From NCBI GenBank assembly GCA_000181795.3, contig CM012955.1, positions 9,251,931 through 9,315,930 on the forward strand: DNA of 64,000 bases, given 5' to 3'. Below, in pieces: positions 1 through 11,099 of this stretch. Below the pieces are notes generated by a model, which was not told the DNA's origin, did no database searches, and saw only the letters and a list, made by a program, of their open reading frames with translations. Source of the stretch: Trichinella spiralis. Lineage: Eukaryota; Nematoda; Enoplea; Trichinellida; Trichinellidae. Positions within the stretch are counted from its first letter, which is position 1; each line of letters starts with the position of its first letter. Position numbers and translations under genes: made by a program.

Positions 1-176
1 TTAAGAAGTATAATAATGATAAAATACCGTGGTTTTGGTACATTCCAGTGTCGATTATCTTACTACCAATCATTTAGCAAAGACCGCAAGTTTTAGGGCA
101 GTAAAGTTTGCGCAAAGTAGAAGTTGCATCTGAGTGACAGTCTTGAGTGTTAGGAATTTTTCTGTTGGAGTTTCTT
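1..176. other. Left edge, downstream of astacin gene
   Basis: Short AT-rich flank beyond the stop codon of the minus-strand astacin gene. It would hold that gene's 3' UTR. No canonical minus-strand AATAAA is visible here; an ATTAAA-like hexamer overlaps the stop codon itself. No coding signal was seen. Confidence 0.4.
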
Positions 177-2193
177 TTAATAAAGTTTAACGCAAGACAA
201 TGCATATTCCAATAGTATCCATCGGAAGTGTCCATGCAGCGGTCCTCTGAAATGACAAGCTCGTTTTAAGAATTGCTTTTTGGGAAGAATTGCTTCAAAT
301 TTACTAAAACAGTTGCAGCAGGATCGCTGGCAGTGAAGCATTAATTTTCCTGGCAACTTCTCACACCAGCCATTAATCGCCATTATCGGGCAGTTCTGAA
401 ATACTTTAAAGCAATGCAGAATGAAATACATTTAACCATAATGATTGCATTTGTTACAAACAAACAAGTCGCTTTAAATTGTGCATAAGCAAACACAAAT
501 AAAAATGCCGTGTAATTAGAAAGTTATACATGAACAATTTATGAATTGCGGAATTGTTGCAGATCTTCAGATGAGTATTACTTACAATAGGATCTTCATC
601 ATTGCAGTTTTGCTCTTTTTTGCAATCTATTTTCCAAGTTGATAGTGAAAAATGCGGTCTTAGCGTCCACGGATTTATAGCTGATTCATCTGGTGCAGAA
701 ATCTCTTGGTCAGCGTGATCAGCAAAATGCAAAAAGTCAGTACAGTTGTAAAGCAGATTTATTTTTGTAAAATCTTTGGTGCTGAATGTCTTTTTGGGGC
801 CAATTTGAACTCTGTAATGAAATTTCACAAAATGTTCTCTCTCATATTCAGTTATGAAACTTTACTCTGAAAATTATTATTCCACAGCACGATTCCACGT
901 CTTATGCTTTGAGAATTTTTTTTAAAGATTATAAAACTGAAAAAATTTTTTTTCTGTTAAATTACCCTTCAACTTTAGCTACCATTGTTGGCTGTTTATC
1001 ATTTATTGCCCAAGCAGTTGATTCATAATGCATGATAGAATTGTAGTCATATGGAGTCAATAGCTCTGCTTCACTTGGAAGTCGAATGGCATATTCAGGC
1101 CAATAAGCTATTGATTAACGAAACTGAATGCTTTACAAGGCAAAGTTGCCATTTTACCTGGTTTGATGTTCTCATAAAAAATATTAACATGATGATCGCG
1201 ATCATAACGAGAATGTTCGTGATAAAAGCCCAGTGTGTGCATCAGTTCGTGACGGATGACGTCAGGTCTCCAGCAGCGTTTTCCCAGTGATAAGCTCTGT
1301 CCACCTTGTATAGGATGAAATCCTACATATGACCAGCATCTGAATAAAGCAAATGAATTAAAGTTGAACTTCATAACTCATTATCAACAAATTACCCTTT
1401 CAAGTCTGTTATAAAAAGATGATTTTTTGATCTTTTCTTTAGTCGCTTAAATTTCACGCAAGTGTTTCTTTGCAATTCATCTGTAACTTCTTGAAACATT
1501 CTCATCTTTTTATCATCTGAATTGAATTCACTGTCGGTGTATATGATAATGCAGAAATGAAATGTAAAATTTACCAATATATACTTTGTCAAAGTAGTAA
1601 AGTACCATCTTGTTTGGCCATCTTGATTGTATATCTTTTTTGGCGTTGCGTGTTAGTAAATTCTGATTTTGAAATTAACTTACAAAGTGTAATGAAATTT
1701 GAATAGATATTACCATTTCTTTAGGTGACTTATCAAACAGTCTTTTTATATCTCCTTCGAAAAAGTCTACGTACAATACAAATTGATTTGTCATTTTTGG
1801 TTAATATTTATTTATTCATCTATGCAAATTTAATTAGAATTAGAATTCATATTAAACGTCCATAATACAGTGAATTTAATTCAACAAATTATTGTACTTT
1901 AGGCATTTTATTTTACTTTATTTATTAAAAATTTATATCAATATTTGGGCATGTGAAATAAGCAATTTTAAATGTTCTCCACAAAGAAGCTCTTAAGAAA
2001 AGTAAACTTACCATGACCATTATTTGTCAGTTCAAATAAGGTGGGTTTTTCAGACAAAGTGCCTTTATTAGTAAGAAAAAGCTGAATTTTCTAAAAAATA
2101 ATTTATTTTAGTAAGCACTGGGTAGGAATTTTTGTGCAGTAAGCGTACAATTAGGAACGTTGAAATCACATAAAAATTACGTCGATTCATCAT
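177..2193 (-). CDS. Secreted astacin-family zinc metalloprotease with C-terminal ShK domain
   Basis: Nine exons on the minus strand join in phase: 2193-2149, 2090-2012, 1766-1714, 1662-1575, 1516-1396, 1339-1158, 1107-966, 811-586, 395-177. They give about 384 residues. The start ATG opens a hydrophobic signal-peptide-like stretch split by a 58-nt intron. A propeptide with the FFEGDI motif follows, then the mature domain start RWPNKMVLYYFD, the zinc site HELMHTLGFYHEHSRYDRD, the Met-turn SIMHY and the astacin end LYNC. Exons 8 and 9 form a six-cysteine ShK-like module (spacing C..C..C..C..C..C ending CQRSCCNC), then a basic tail. In this family the three His and one Glu of HExxHxxGxxHE bind zinc and catalyse peptide cleavage outside the cell. 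All catalytic residues are present, so the enzyme looks active. The substrate cannot be read from sequence. Splice phases agree at every junction. Astacin identity is near certain; the first two exons are less so. Confidence 0.88.
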
Positions 2194-2490
2194 GATGGAA
2201 ACGCTCAGCTGCTTCCACTGCAACTGTACATCAATTTTAGAAACTGTTTAAATATCACTTCATCACACCGATGTCGCTAAAATTGTTAGCAAGAATGCAT
2301 TCGAATTAGGCAGCATGTAATATCTAAGTATGCAATAGTGTTTACACTGCTGAAAAAACATGTTAAAAATGCATTATCAATTTCTTACATCTTTGCTGAT
2401 AAAGTATTGTTATTAAATAGCTTTTCCAAGTTCATTTATGAGAAAAAAAGACCATTTTTTAAACACAGCATCAGAATGATCAAAGTAAAA

Positions 2491-2500
2491 TTTATTTATT
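2491..2500 (-). terminator. Candidate poly(A) signals for eya
   Basis: Two overlapping AATAAA hexamers on the minus strand, about 185 bases downstream of the eya stop codon. Position and sequence fit a metazoan polyadenylation signal. This is motif evidence only. Confidence 0.4.
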
Positions 2501-2614
2501 CATTATACAGTAAAATTTCGTTTGACACACCAAGTTCACTATAGGTGACATTGATTCCGATAAAAATAAGTGCAGTTATGATAAAATATAGCACATTTTC
2601 ATTTTTCTTTGACA

Positions 2615-2645
2615 AGGGCTATGGAAAAATCACGAGCATAGCCCT
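2615..2645. other. Perfect hairpin in eya 3' UTR
   Basis: Arms AGGGCTATG and CATAGCCCT are exact reverse complements around a 13-base loop. The hairpin starts 36 bases past the eya stop, so it would be in the 3' UTR RNA. Function unknown. Confidence 0.5.
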
Positions 2646-2681
2646 GGATCAATTGCTTCGAAAAGTATACACCAATCATTT

Positions 2682-5600
2682 TTACAGATGACCAAGTTCT
2701 AATGCGTGATGTAATGCGAGTAGATCAGAATGATTTGTCACTCGCCAAAAGGGAAATTGCATCTGAAAGGAAAAATGTTTTGATGTATTTTAAATAGAAA
2801 TAATTTTTCCATTCTATTCTCTAATATCATGTCCAACGTTACATTTAAATTATTGCATGGCATATACAGTTACAGTTGTCAGTTAAATTTCATCCAAAGA
2901 AGGAGACAGTGGTGACTTACTTGTTTTGCCGCAACTTCTTCTTCACGACCATCACCGACAACTACATAAGTGCACTTTTTGCCAAAACGGTGCAGAATGC
3001 GTTCAAAGCAAGCCTCTTTGCCTAAATTGTTTTCTATCAATATATATATATATATATAGGTATATTCTTCATTTTATTCTAGTTTATTATATTTCAAACC
3101 AATTTTTGCAGCGCAGTATATATTTTCAATTGGAAACATTGAGCTGAGGCCGTAAAGCAGCAGCTTTGCATAAGTTGGAATAAGGGGTGATGTGGTGACC
3201 AATATATTTGCGTAGTTGGTTCTGAAGTTTATAATATAATCAAATATAAAAATATAAATTAATTGATAACTTACTTTGATGTGATTTGAGACAGACATTT
3301 AAGAACCAAACTGTGCCAAGAGTCAGTGAATGTTTCAATGTCGTTACGAATTTGAAGCCATTGCTCTTGTTTGCCACAGCCCAATAAACCTAAATGTGAT
3401 TGAAGTCAGCAGTTTTGATGATTTTAGTTAATTTTAATACATTTCAGATAAATTTTAATTGCAAAATGTGCTTCAGATTATTCATATTTTGATAAAGAAC
3501 TGAAATGTTTGAATCTTAGTAGTTTTTTCTATACAAATATTAATTGTGCATTTGTTTTGTTAATTTTCACGCGTTTATAAACTTAAGATGCTATTTTATT
3601 CAAATTAAAGCAGTGAAGTAATATATAAATGGAGTTTATCATTCAAAGATATTGCATTTGAGTGCTAAGCAAAAGTGTATTTAAAAAAAAGTAATTTTCG
3701 TTCCTCATTAACCTTATCTGGTCTTAACGTTTTGCATTCATATTTCGCGAATTACTATAATATAACGAAAAATTATGATTTATTACCACAATGAAGGAAA
3801 CCGTAGAAACTTAAGTTATTTTGAAATAAGTAATGCAATATTTTCAAAACAGAATAATCAGAAGTAGCTGGCACAACATGCAGTACACTAAATGGAATGT
3901 GTTAATGCTTGCTATCTTTCATATTATTAATTACAGACTCATTGAATGATGAATGATATGTATGCTCATTTAAATATTGAGTGTTTAATTGGTAAAAGAA
4001 GTGAATAATCCAAGATTTGCCTTACCGCCTACGTTGTCTTTGTAAAGATTGTACAAATCACGAATTCTTCGATAACGAAATGCAATTTTTCGCATAAAAT
4101 CAATACTTCCACGGACTCCAGGAACTAAACAGAATGTTGCAGCATTTGTTGTCGGTATGGGCAATCCCTCAGAAGAGAGTGAAAATGTTCTTAAATAAAA
4201 TAATCAATCAGTTATCATTATTTAATATTTGATAAGTAATGTCAATTTGTTGCACATGTGCATTTTTTAATTTAAAAGAAAAGTATCGATTATTTTATCT
4301 ACTTACGACAGATCTTGAGAGTCATCAGCGGCTATATCATCAATATGGGCTTGATCGCAGTCTTCAAGCTCATTGAAAAAGAAATGCGTATCAGATAGAT
4401 AGAAAATTAATTCTTCCATGCGTAAGCCAACGGAAACGGAAGCATTTACATCTTTGTCGAATTTAGATGCGTAAGCTCCTGTTAAAAGCGAGTGAAATAA
4501 AATGCAAGTTTCATCCAGATCCCAGAGGAAAATCCTTTCATAACTTCCATCCAAGGTCGGTGACATATTTGCTGTTCGCCTGCGTTTTCCTTTAGCTATA
4601 ATGATAAATTAAAAACAAAAATGCATTGAATAAATATTTTCATTGAAAGTTTTGCTCACATTTCTTTGAATCGGAACTGATTTTTGATGTCGGGGAATCA
4701 ATGGAGAAAGCATCAGCAGATGACTGACTGGAATTATGAGTAGAGATTGATGTGCAAGATGGGATCTGAGTCAGTTGATATGTTGCTGTGCTTGCTGCTC
4801 CTGCGTTTGAGGACCCAACACATGCCAACGGGCCATTGTATGCTGGATATGGGCCGAGATTTGTATAATACTGTGGGTACGTTTGCGGATACCCTCCAAC
4901 AGTGCTGTATCCCCCGTACTCTAAAGCTTGGTTTGCTCCAGCAAAATTTTGTGGATTGACAATTCCACCGGTCGCAAACGATGGTGCAGCATATGCAGTG
5001 CCTGTAAAAAACCAACAGATAGTTTTCAACTAGGTACTGAGTTTATAAATAATGTAACCGTAGTATGCATTAGCAGGTGATATTCCAGCTGTAGCTGCAC
5101 TGAGGTAGGCATTCAAAGGGTATGGATTGGACTTTATACTGCGGCCTATAAATAAATTGGTAATAATACTTATTACTTATGTTGAATGACATTTTTCATT
5201 GACGAACCACAAGCTTGGGCAAATACAGTGGGGTAAGAAGACTGATTTGATTGACTGCCATAAAAGGCGCCATGATTCGTTGTTGAAATGCTGTAGTTCG
5301 ACAGTGGAGACTGACCGTTATACATTGCGCTTAAAAATGTACATGTTTATGCTTTAAATATCTAGGCAAACGCATTTACCTGGCACAGTAAGGTGACAAG
5401 GCAGATGATGTAGAGACACCACAGAGTAGACTTTTTCCACTTGCTATATCCGCTTAAAGAATGAATTTTATTAAAATCTTTTTTTTTAATTTAAAACACT
5501 CTATTTGAAACAATATCAGAACAGAAGCAACGCATGCAGTGCTCATTGCGCTTTGCTAATTGGAGGCTATGTTAAATATTTTTAAAAAATAACGCTAAAA

Positions 5601-6744
5601 AGTCTTACAAGTAGAACCCATTTCTGCAGATATAGTGCCATACATCATTGCAGCAGCCCCTTTTATTGCGCTGTTTGGACTGGATGCAAGTGTAGGTCTT
5701 GCTAAAGTTTCAACGGCAATCACTTTGTTAGAATGTGCACTATTGTTGCCTAAAGCAATTGAAAAGCATTATTATTAGTAGTATTAGTATTAATATTATT
5801 ATCATCATATTACTCGACCAATTTTTTCAAAATTGCAATGCAATCAAAAAGGTAACTTTTTAATTTATTGCTATAGTGTTGTAAAGCACTTTCAGAAATT
5901 TTAGCTTTATCAATCCAGTGTAATGCACTAGAAATCCTGTTAAAAGTAATGCAAGTTTCATATTAGAAAAATAAAATGCATGCGTTAAATAGAAATACAT
6001 GCAATATGAATAATGAAATAATAATAATGTGCACTTTGACGCTTGTTGAAAGTTTCTAAAAGTAAGATATTTGCTTGAACTTACTTGAAGTAAAACTATC
6101 AGAAGACCATCGTGAAGCAGATGTATAGCTAGAACACTCTTCTGCAGAGCTTTGAGAAGAAACGGAAAAATAAAGCGACGCTGCTGAATCAGTAAGCCGC
6201 GCACACGGCGATGCACTAAGCTGAAATCGGGTTTGCTGCGGCGCTGCACTGTCTACAAAGTTCGCTGCGCCACCTGGTAGGTCAAAATCATTACTAGATG
6301 ATTTGGCTTGTAATGTTGATGGGGATGGTTGTATTATGAAACTTGGGCCAACCACTGTAAAAGCTGAAGATTCGGCACCACTTTCTGTAGAAATCGTCGA
6401 TGTCGGCTGTTGTTGTTGTTGTTGATCTGTATCCGTCGAGCAATTCAATGGATTGTTTGCACTGAAATATGCATATTTGTTTTGTTGCTCTTAATTTGTT
6501 CATCATGTTCTTCAAACTACTGCATACGTACGTGAACTGCTTGAATGAATCGATATTGGTCGTATCGAAGCTTGGAACAATTAAGCGCGATCGACAGTGC
6601 AACGTACCACGCTTGTATGCCTGAAAAATTTGCATTAGTAGAAGTTGAGAGAAAAAGTACCTGATATTGCTTGAATTTTTTGTTTTCAACGTAGCTGTCG
6701 CGGGTCAAACAAGCATTGACCTCGAAAGTCAGTTTTGCAACAGA
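2682..6744 (-). CDS. eya: Eyes absent (EYA) transcriptional coactivator and protein phosphatase
   Basis: At least fourteen minus-strand exons: (6744)-6661, 6620-6532, 6461-6085, 5749-5609, 5452-5380, 5329-5208, 5145-5059, 5001-4660, 4595-4307, 4189-4026, 3389-3275, 3221-3100, 3021-2921, 2762-2682. All phases agree, giving about 728 residues. The N-terminal two thirds is a low-complexity Ser/Thr/Tyr/Gln-rich transactivation region with a Q run at 6408-6427. The C-terminal EYA domain (about 270 residues) is highly conserved: [16 protein letters not shown] (catalytic haloacid-dehalogenase Asp motif), [62 protein letters not shown], ending HHALELGHL. In animals EYA binds SIX homeodomain proteins and dephosphorylates Tyr; catalytic residues are intact here. 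The 5'-most exon is open to 6744 but has no in-frame ATG, so the true start lies further upstream or this part is misplaced. Exon 5452-5380 has a second AG nine bases in, which would drop three residues in frame. Confidence 0.92.
3041..3058. repeat. (TA)n microsatellite in eya intron
   Basis: Nine TA dinucleotides in a row, inside the intron between eya exons 3221-3100 and 3021-2921. Confidence 0.9.
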
Positions 6745-7957
6745 TTAATTGACGCAGCTGTCAAATCAACAAGCTGAAGATTAGCCTCTGTATAGTGTCA
6801 AGAAATTTAGAGTTGCAAACTTAAAATGTTGAAGAGAAAATTTATTCTGAACATTGCCCCTCAGCTGTCAGGAAAACTGATCCAAAATATTTCCACAACG
6901 GTGACGTGTTATCGTATGCCACTGCTCTCCGCCTACTTCGGCTGCATCGATTGGAACATGCTAGTGCAACTTTGGCAACCTGCTTTTTTAACAACCAATC
7001 AAAGATGAGCACAACTGGTGTCTGTAACTGAAGCCTGACGCTTGCGCATACCAGGGACGACTAAATTTTGTTGAACAAGTTGCGGATTAATATGCATTGT
7101 TATAAAAGTAAAAATATACACCTCTACGGCATCAGACGTGGACATTAAAAAAGATTTCTATTCTTTCTCTTTCATTAAAGAAATGAAGAAAATGAAAATG
7201 ACAAACCACATGCATACTTTACAGATTTGAAATTTGAAAACCCTTTAGGAGAGAATTAGACAAAAAGAAATAAAAAGATTCACTTCTGAGACAGTATAAT
7301 TAATAATGGAAAATTCATGATCAGCTGAAAATGGTGATCACGAGGAGAAGAAGAAAAGAGGCAAGCAGGCACCTGAATGAACAAAAAGTCATCGAATGGA
7401 TATTGGACAAACAAATAACGCCCTATGGTTAAGCGGGTTGAATAAAGCGACAGGAGCCTTGATTCAATGGTCAAGTGGACAAAGCGCTGCTTGCTTGCGG
7501 CAGCAGGCGAACAGCAGATTCACTTAGCACGGGAACTTAGCGCTTTTTTTTGGTGCATTGTACGCGTGGGCTGCATAGAAAGATGAGTTATAATAGTCAC
7601 TTAACGACTGGCTTCTTCTTCTTCGCCCGGCCGACCAGCCATTGTCTACCAATAGCAAGCAAACAATAGTCGCCAGTGGTCACAAAAACTCAGCTGGCGC
7701 GTCCGCTTCAACCCCGAACCGTCTGAGGAGGCCAGTGGCCAATGTAGTGGACGTCCTGCGGAGGGTCGCTAGCAAAGCGTCGAACAAAAGCATTACATTG
7801 TGCAATTTTCGCTCTTTGGTCATTATCCAAGCAGAGCATCAGCCATAATTGGCCCTGACTGTGAGTGGAACAGTAATGTAACAGTAAAGGCCATGCAACC
7901 CAATTGCTCATTTCATCGGTCGCCACAGTCTCAGTAACTGATTTGGTGCTATAAGAC

Positions 7958-7958
7958 T

Positions 7959-7991
<33 letters not shown>

Positions 7992-8014
7992 AGAAAGAAA
8001 GAAAGAAAGAAAGA
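7958..8014. repeat. (GA)n(GAAA)n purine microsatellite
   Basis: A GA dinucleotide run passes into GAAA tetranucleotides over about 57 bases. It creates a Ser/Leu/Phe-rich false ORF on the minus strand. Confidence 0.9.
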
Positions 8015-8995
8015 TACTTCATCATTGTTCTTGATCAGCTCAAAACAACTGGGAAATCTATGTTAACATCAGTTGTATCAAAAATAATTGCATATTATCT
8101 TTGGTACAGGTTGATCTTTGACATGTCACAATATCTGCCAATTTTATTTACAACATACAGTAAGAAATTTAGTTGTAAAATCTTATGATAAAAAATTTCC
8201 AAAAGTTTTCCATTTACAAATATTTTGCATAGTGTAAGAATAAGTGAAATCTTCGAAATTATTCAACTTACAAAGCCTAATATTCAGTAATAATGCCTGA
8301 AATGAAAAATAACTTTCTTGAAAAATATCATGAAAGGGGGAATTGCTTAGCTTGTGAATGTGGTGCATCTAATACCCATAAAAAATTGCCATACCATTTT
8401 TCATGCTTTATGTATATATTTATATGTATATAAAATAATGCCTTTATGAACAAACATCTCGTTTGCAGCATGTCTAACAAAAATTATTTCAGTCAATCAT
8501 TCTGCATCGTATTATTTTCTGTGCTAATTATTAATTTGTATACTTTTTTCTATTGTTTGAAAATAATGAATAATAAAAAATGTTGCGAATGCTTTGCAGT
8601 GTAACGCTACACCGTCACTATACAACTCTTAACGTGTATTTTTAGTCCAAATATTCCATTTATATGTAATCGATATGGTAGTTAAATTTGATGACAGCGC
8701 AGAAGCTACTGTTTTGAACTGTGTAGACTTTATAAAGGAGCAATATTAAACTACGAATCGAAAAAATGATGTATCCGTTTTGTAATTTGCATTTCTTCCC
8801 TGGTCAATACTTGCACATGGAAAAGTTGGACTTATAGAAAAGTTCACTTAAAACCATTAACTGATTTGCAATTGCATCAGCTTATGTTGTAGGTCGATCG
8901 TTTTGTAGGATGCAAATGCACGTGCAAACAATGCATGATTTTGAACAAACACTAATCTGTTTGGCAAACTTTGCCATCGTCGTTGCGCAGCTAAT

Positions 8996-9035
8996 AAGTC
9001 GCCTACTTAATAGGAGCCCTAATTAAAGGCGACTT
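8996..9035. other. Long near-perfect hairpin
   Basis: A 40-base self-complementary element. Outer arms AAGTCGCCT and AGGCGACTT pair perfectly. After a 2-base bulge, TTAAT pairs with ATTAA, then AGG with CCT around a 3-base loop. The total is 17 base pairs with two small bulges. It sits in one of the GC-richer islands of the gene-poor region. No known RNA family was recognised. Confidence 0.5.
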
Positions 9036-11055
9036 TTTCTACAAACCTTTGCTTTGCTGAATGCGGACCGTCTGTTCAGTCTGAAAAGCTAGCTAACTTT
9101 GTTTGGCCGCGTGCTACTGTAACAAGATGCGGAATCGATACGCGCCTGTGTTAGTGCTATTAGCAGACTAGCTAATGGGCACCATTACGTTTAAAGTTCA
9201 ATAAATGTATCGACATAGTAACAAATGATATGAATAGTCTTAAAATAAACGTAAAATTTTGTAAAATATTGCATTTTTCAATGCCAACGTTTTAACTAGC
9301 ATTTTGAATTTAGAGAGATGTTTAAAAATTTGATATTTTTAAGAATCTTTAGACGTTACTGAAATGTAGAAAAATTTATTATACGTATATATTTGTATAG
9401 TTTGAAGAAAAATTCTGCTTGAAGTAAGAGGATTTGGTGCTGATCAGTAGTACTTTGCTTTCTAATCAGGTCGTGCTCAGCAGAAGATGGACTATGGTGA
9501 AAATCGTCATTAGGTCAGTTAGAGAGTTGGATCATTACAGTATACAAGCAAATGGCACGCTTTGCTGTAGATATACTTGCTTGAAATATTCCAACAGACG
9601 TATTTTGTTTTCAAGACATATGTTCAGGAAGGAGGGACAAGTAGTCTGAGGGGTTGGACTAAGCTGATCGCCTGTCATGAACAGTTGATTAGCCTTGGCA
9701 TATGACCAGCTCAGGTGCCGAAGTTGAACTGCGCCTCGGAAGCTAAATTAACAACGATAAACTTGCTGACCGGAAGTTTAGTGGGTCAGCGTTTGTTTTG
9801 AAGCGTGGCAGCTAACCATGTTGGCAATCAGCCGGCGCCGTATTATCCCACAATGATTAGTAGTGAAAAGCAAACTTTTCAAAAATGAATAAATAAAAAA
9901 TCAAAAAGCAATTATGACTGATTGTTATTAATGATGTAGCAATTTTATTTTTAACTGATTAATCACGAAAGAGAAAACATTCGCATACTTTTTCATGGTA
10001 ATTTTCTCCACAAATCAGAAGCAAAGTGAAATGCAGCTAATAAAGTTGTCATGAAAATGATTTATTAGTATTACATTATTTATTACGTATTGTAAAATGA
10101 TTTCAGCTTGTTCGAGATAATTGTTCATTATGTGCTGCGATTGCATATGCAAGCTTGTCTAATTTCTGATGTATAATAAGTCCAAATTGTAATAATAAAT
10201 AATATAATGAATTCTCTAATGATAAGGTATGGAATTTTTGCATATTTCTGTTTTTATAAAGTATATGAATAAAGTACCGTGATAAACATTTAATTTGATC
10301 AGTAAGTTCACGCATATTGTAATAAATTTGTTACCGTATATTTATGTAGTAAAGTTTTTAAGCTTGTTTCTCTCTTTAGTTATATTGTAAATAAAAGTAT
10401 AAAGCATTTGAGGATATTTTGAATTCAAATTTACTAACTCGAAAATATTAATATTCGACGAATTGTCCACTCATTTCAAGCATTATCAGGTCTAACATTT
10501 GAATTAAAGGAACGTGAGCTTTAAATTTAATTCTAATCATGAACAAGAATTGTAAGAGTGTAATTATTTCACCGTTACAAATATATCAGTCTACTTATCT
10601 ACTATATTTACAAATATATCAGTCATATTAAAATATGCAAAAATTGTTAATGTTAAAGTATTAAGTTTCACAAATGGAATAATTGTGCTATGATAATTAT
10701 ATTTCCACAAAAATAAAGCATACTTAAAATGTAATTGATGATAGTGAAAATTATGAAGCAGTGCCTTAAAATTATTAAAAAAATCCAAAGGAAAAGAAAA
10801 GGCTTTACCTCGAAACGACCCTAGCCAGCGGTGTGAATTGATGACGCTGATGGTATTGATCAAGTTGGCGAAAAGGAAGCAACGGTCCATGTTGGAAAAG
10901 TGATTTTGAGAATTGGAGCAGGTAAAAGTGAGAAAGAACGCAGAATTAGAATTTTTGAAGAACTAACAGACAATGGAGAAGAGCTGAAGAAAGATAAAGT
11001 GAATGGAGAAGGTAACGTAAACTCGTACAGGGTATCAAGAAAGATGAGAAGACGC

Positions 11056-11099
11056 GAAATTGCTAGCTAGCTAGCTAGCTAGTTAGCTTGCTTGCTTGC
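11056..11099. repeat. (GCTA)n/(GCTT)n microsatellite
   Basis: Runs of GCTA followed by GCTT tetranucleotides over about 44 bases, at the edge of a GC-richer noncoding stretch. Confidence 0.85.

Larger units (their letters stand above)
2194..2681. other. Intergenic: eya 3' flank and astacin upstream region
   Basis: About 490 bases between two minus-strand genes. It should contain the eya 3' UTR at its right side and the astacin promoter at its left side. Minus-strand AATAAA hexamers lie at 2491-2500, roughly 185 bases past the eya stop. A perfect 9-bp hairpin is at 2615-2645. A 68-codon open frame here has no recognisable homology and is probably chance. Confidence 0.5.

Noticed and set aside
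7708-8025. Minus-strand ORF of 105 codons
   Set aside because: Its N-terminus comes from a GA/GAAA microsatellite and the rest has no homology that I recognise.
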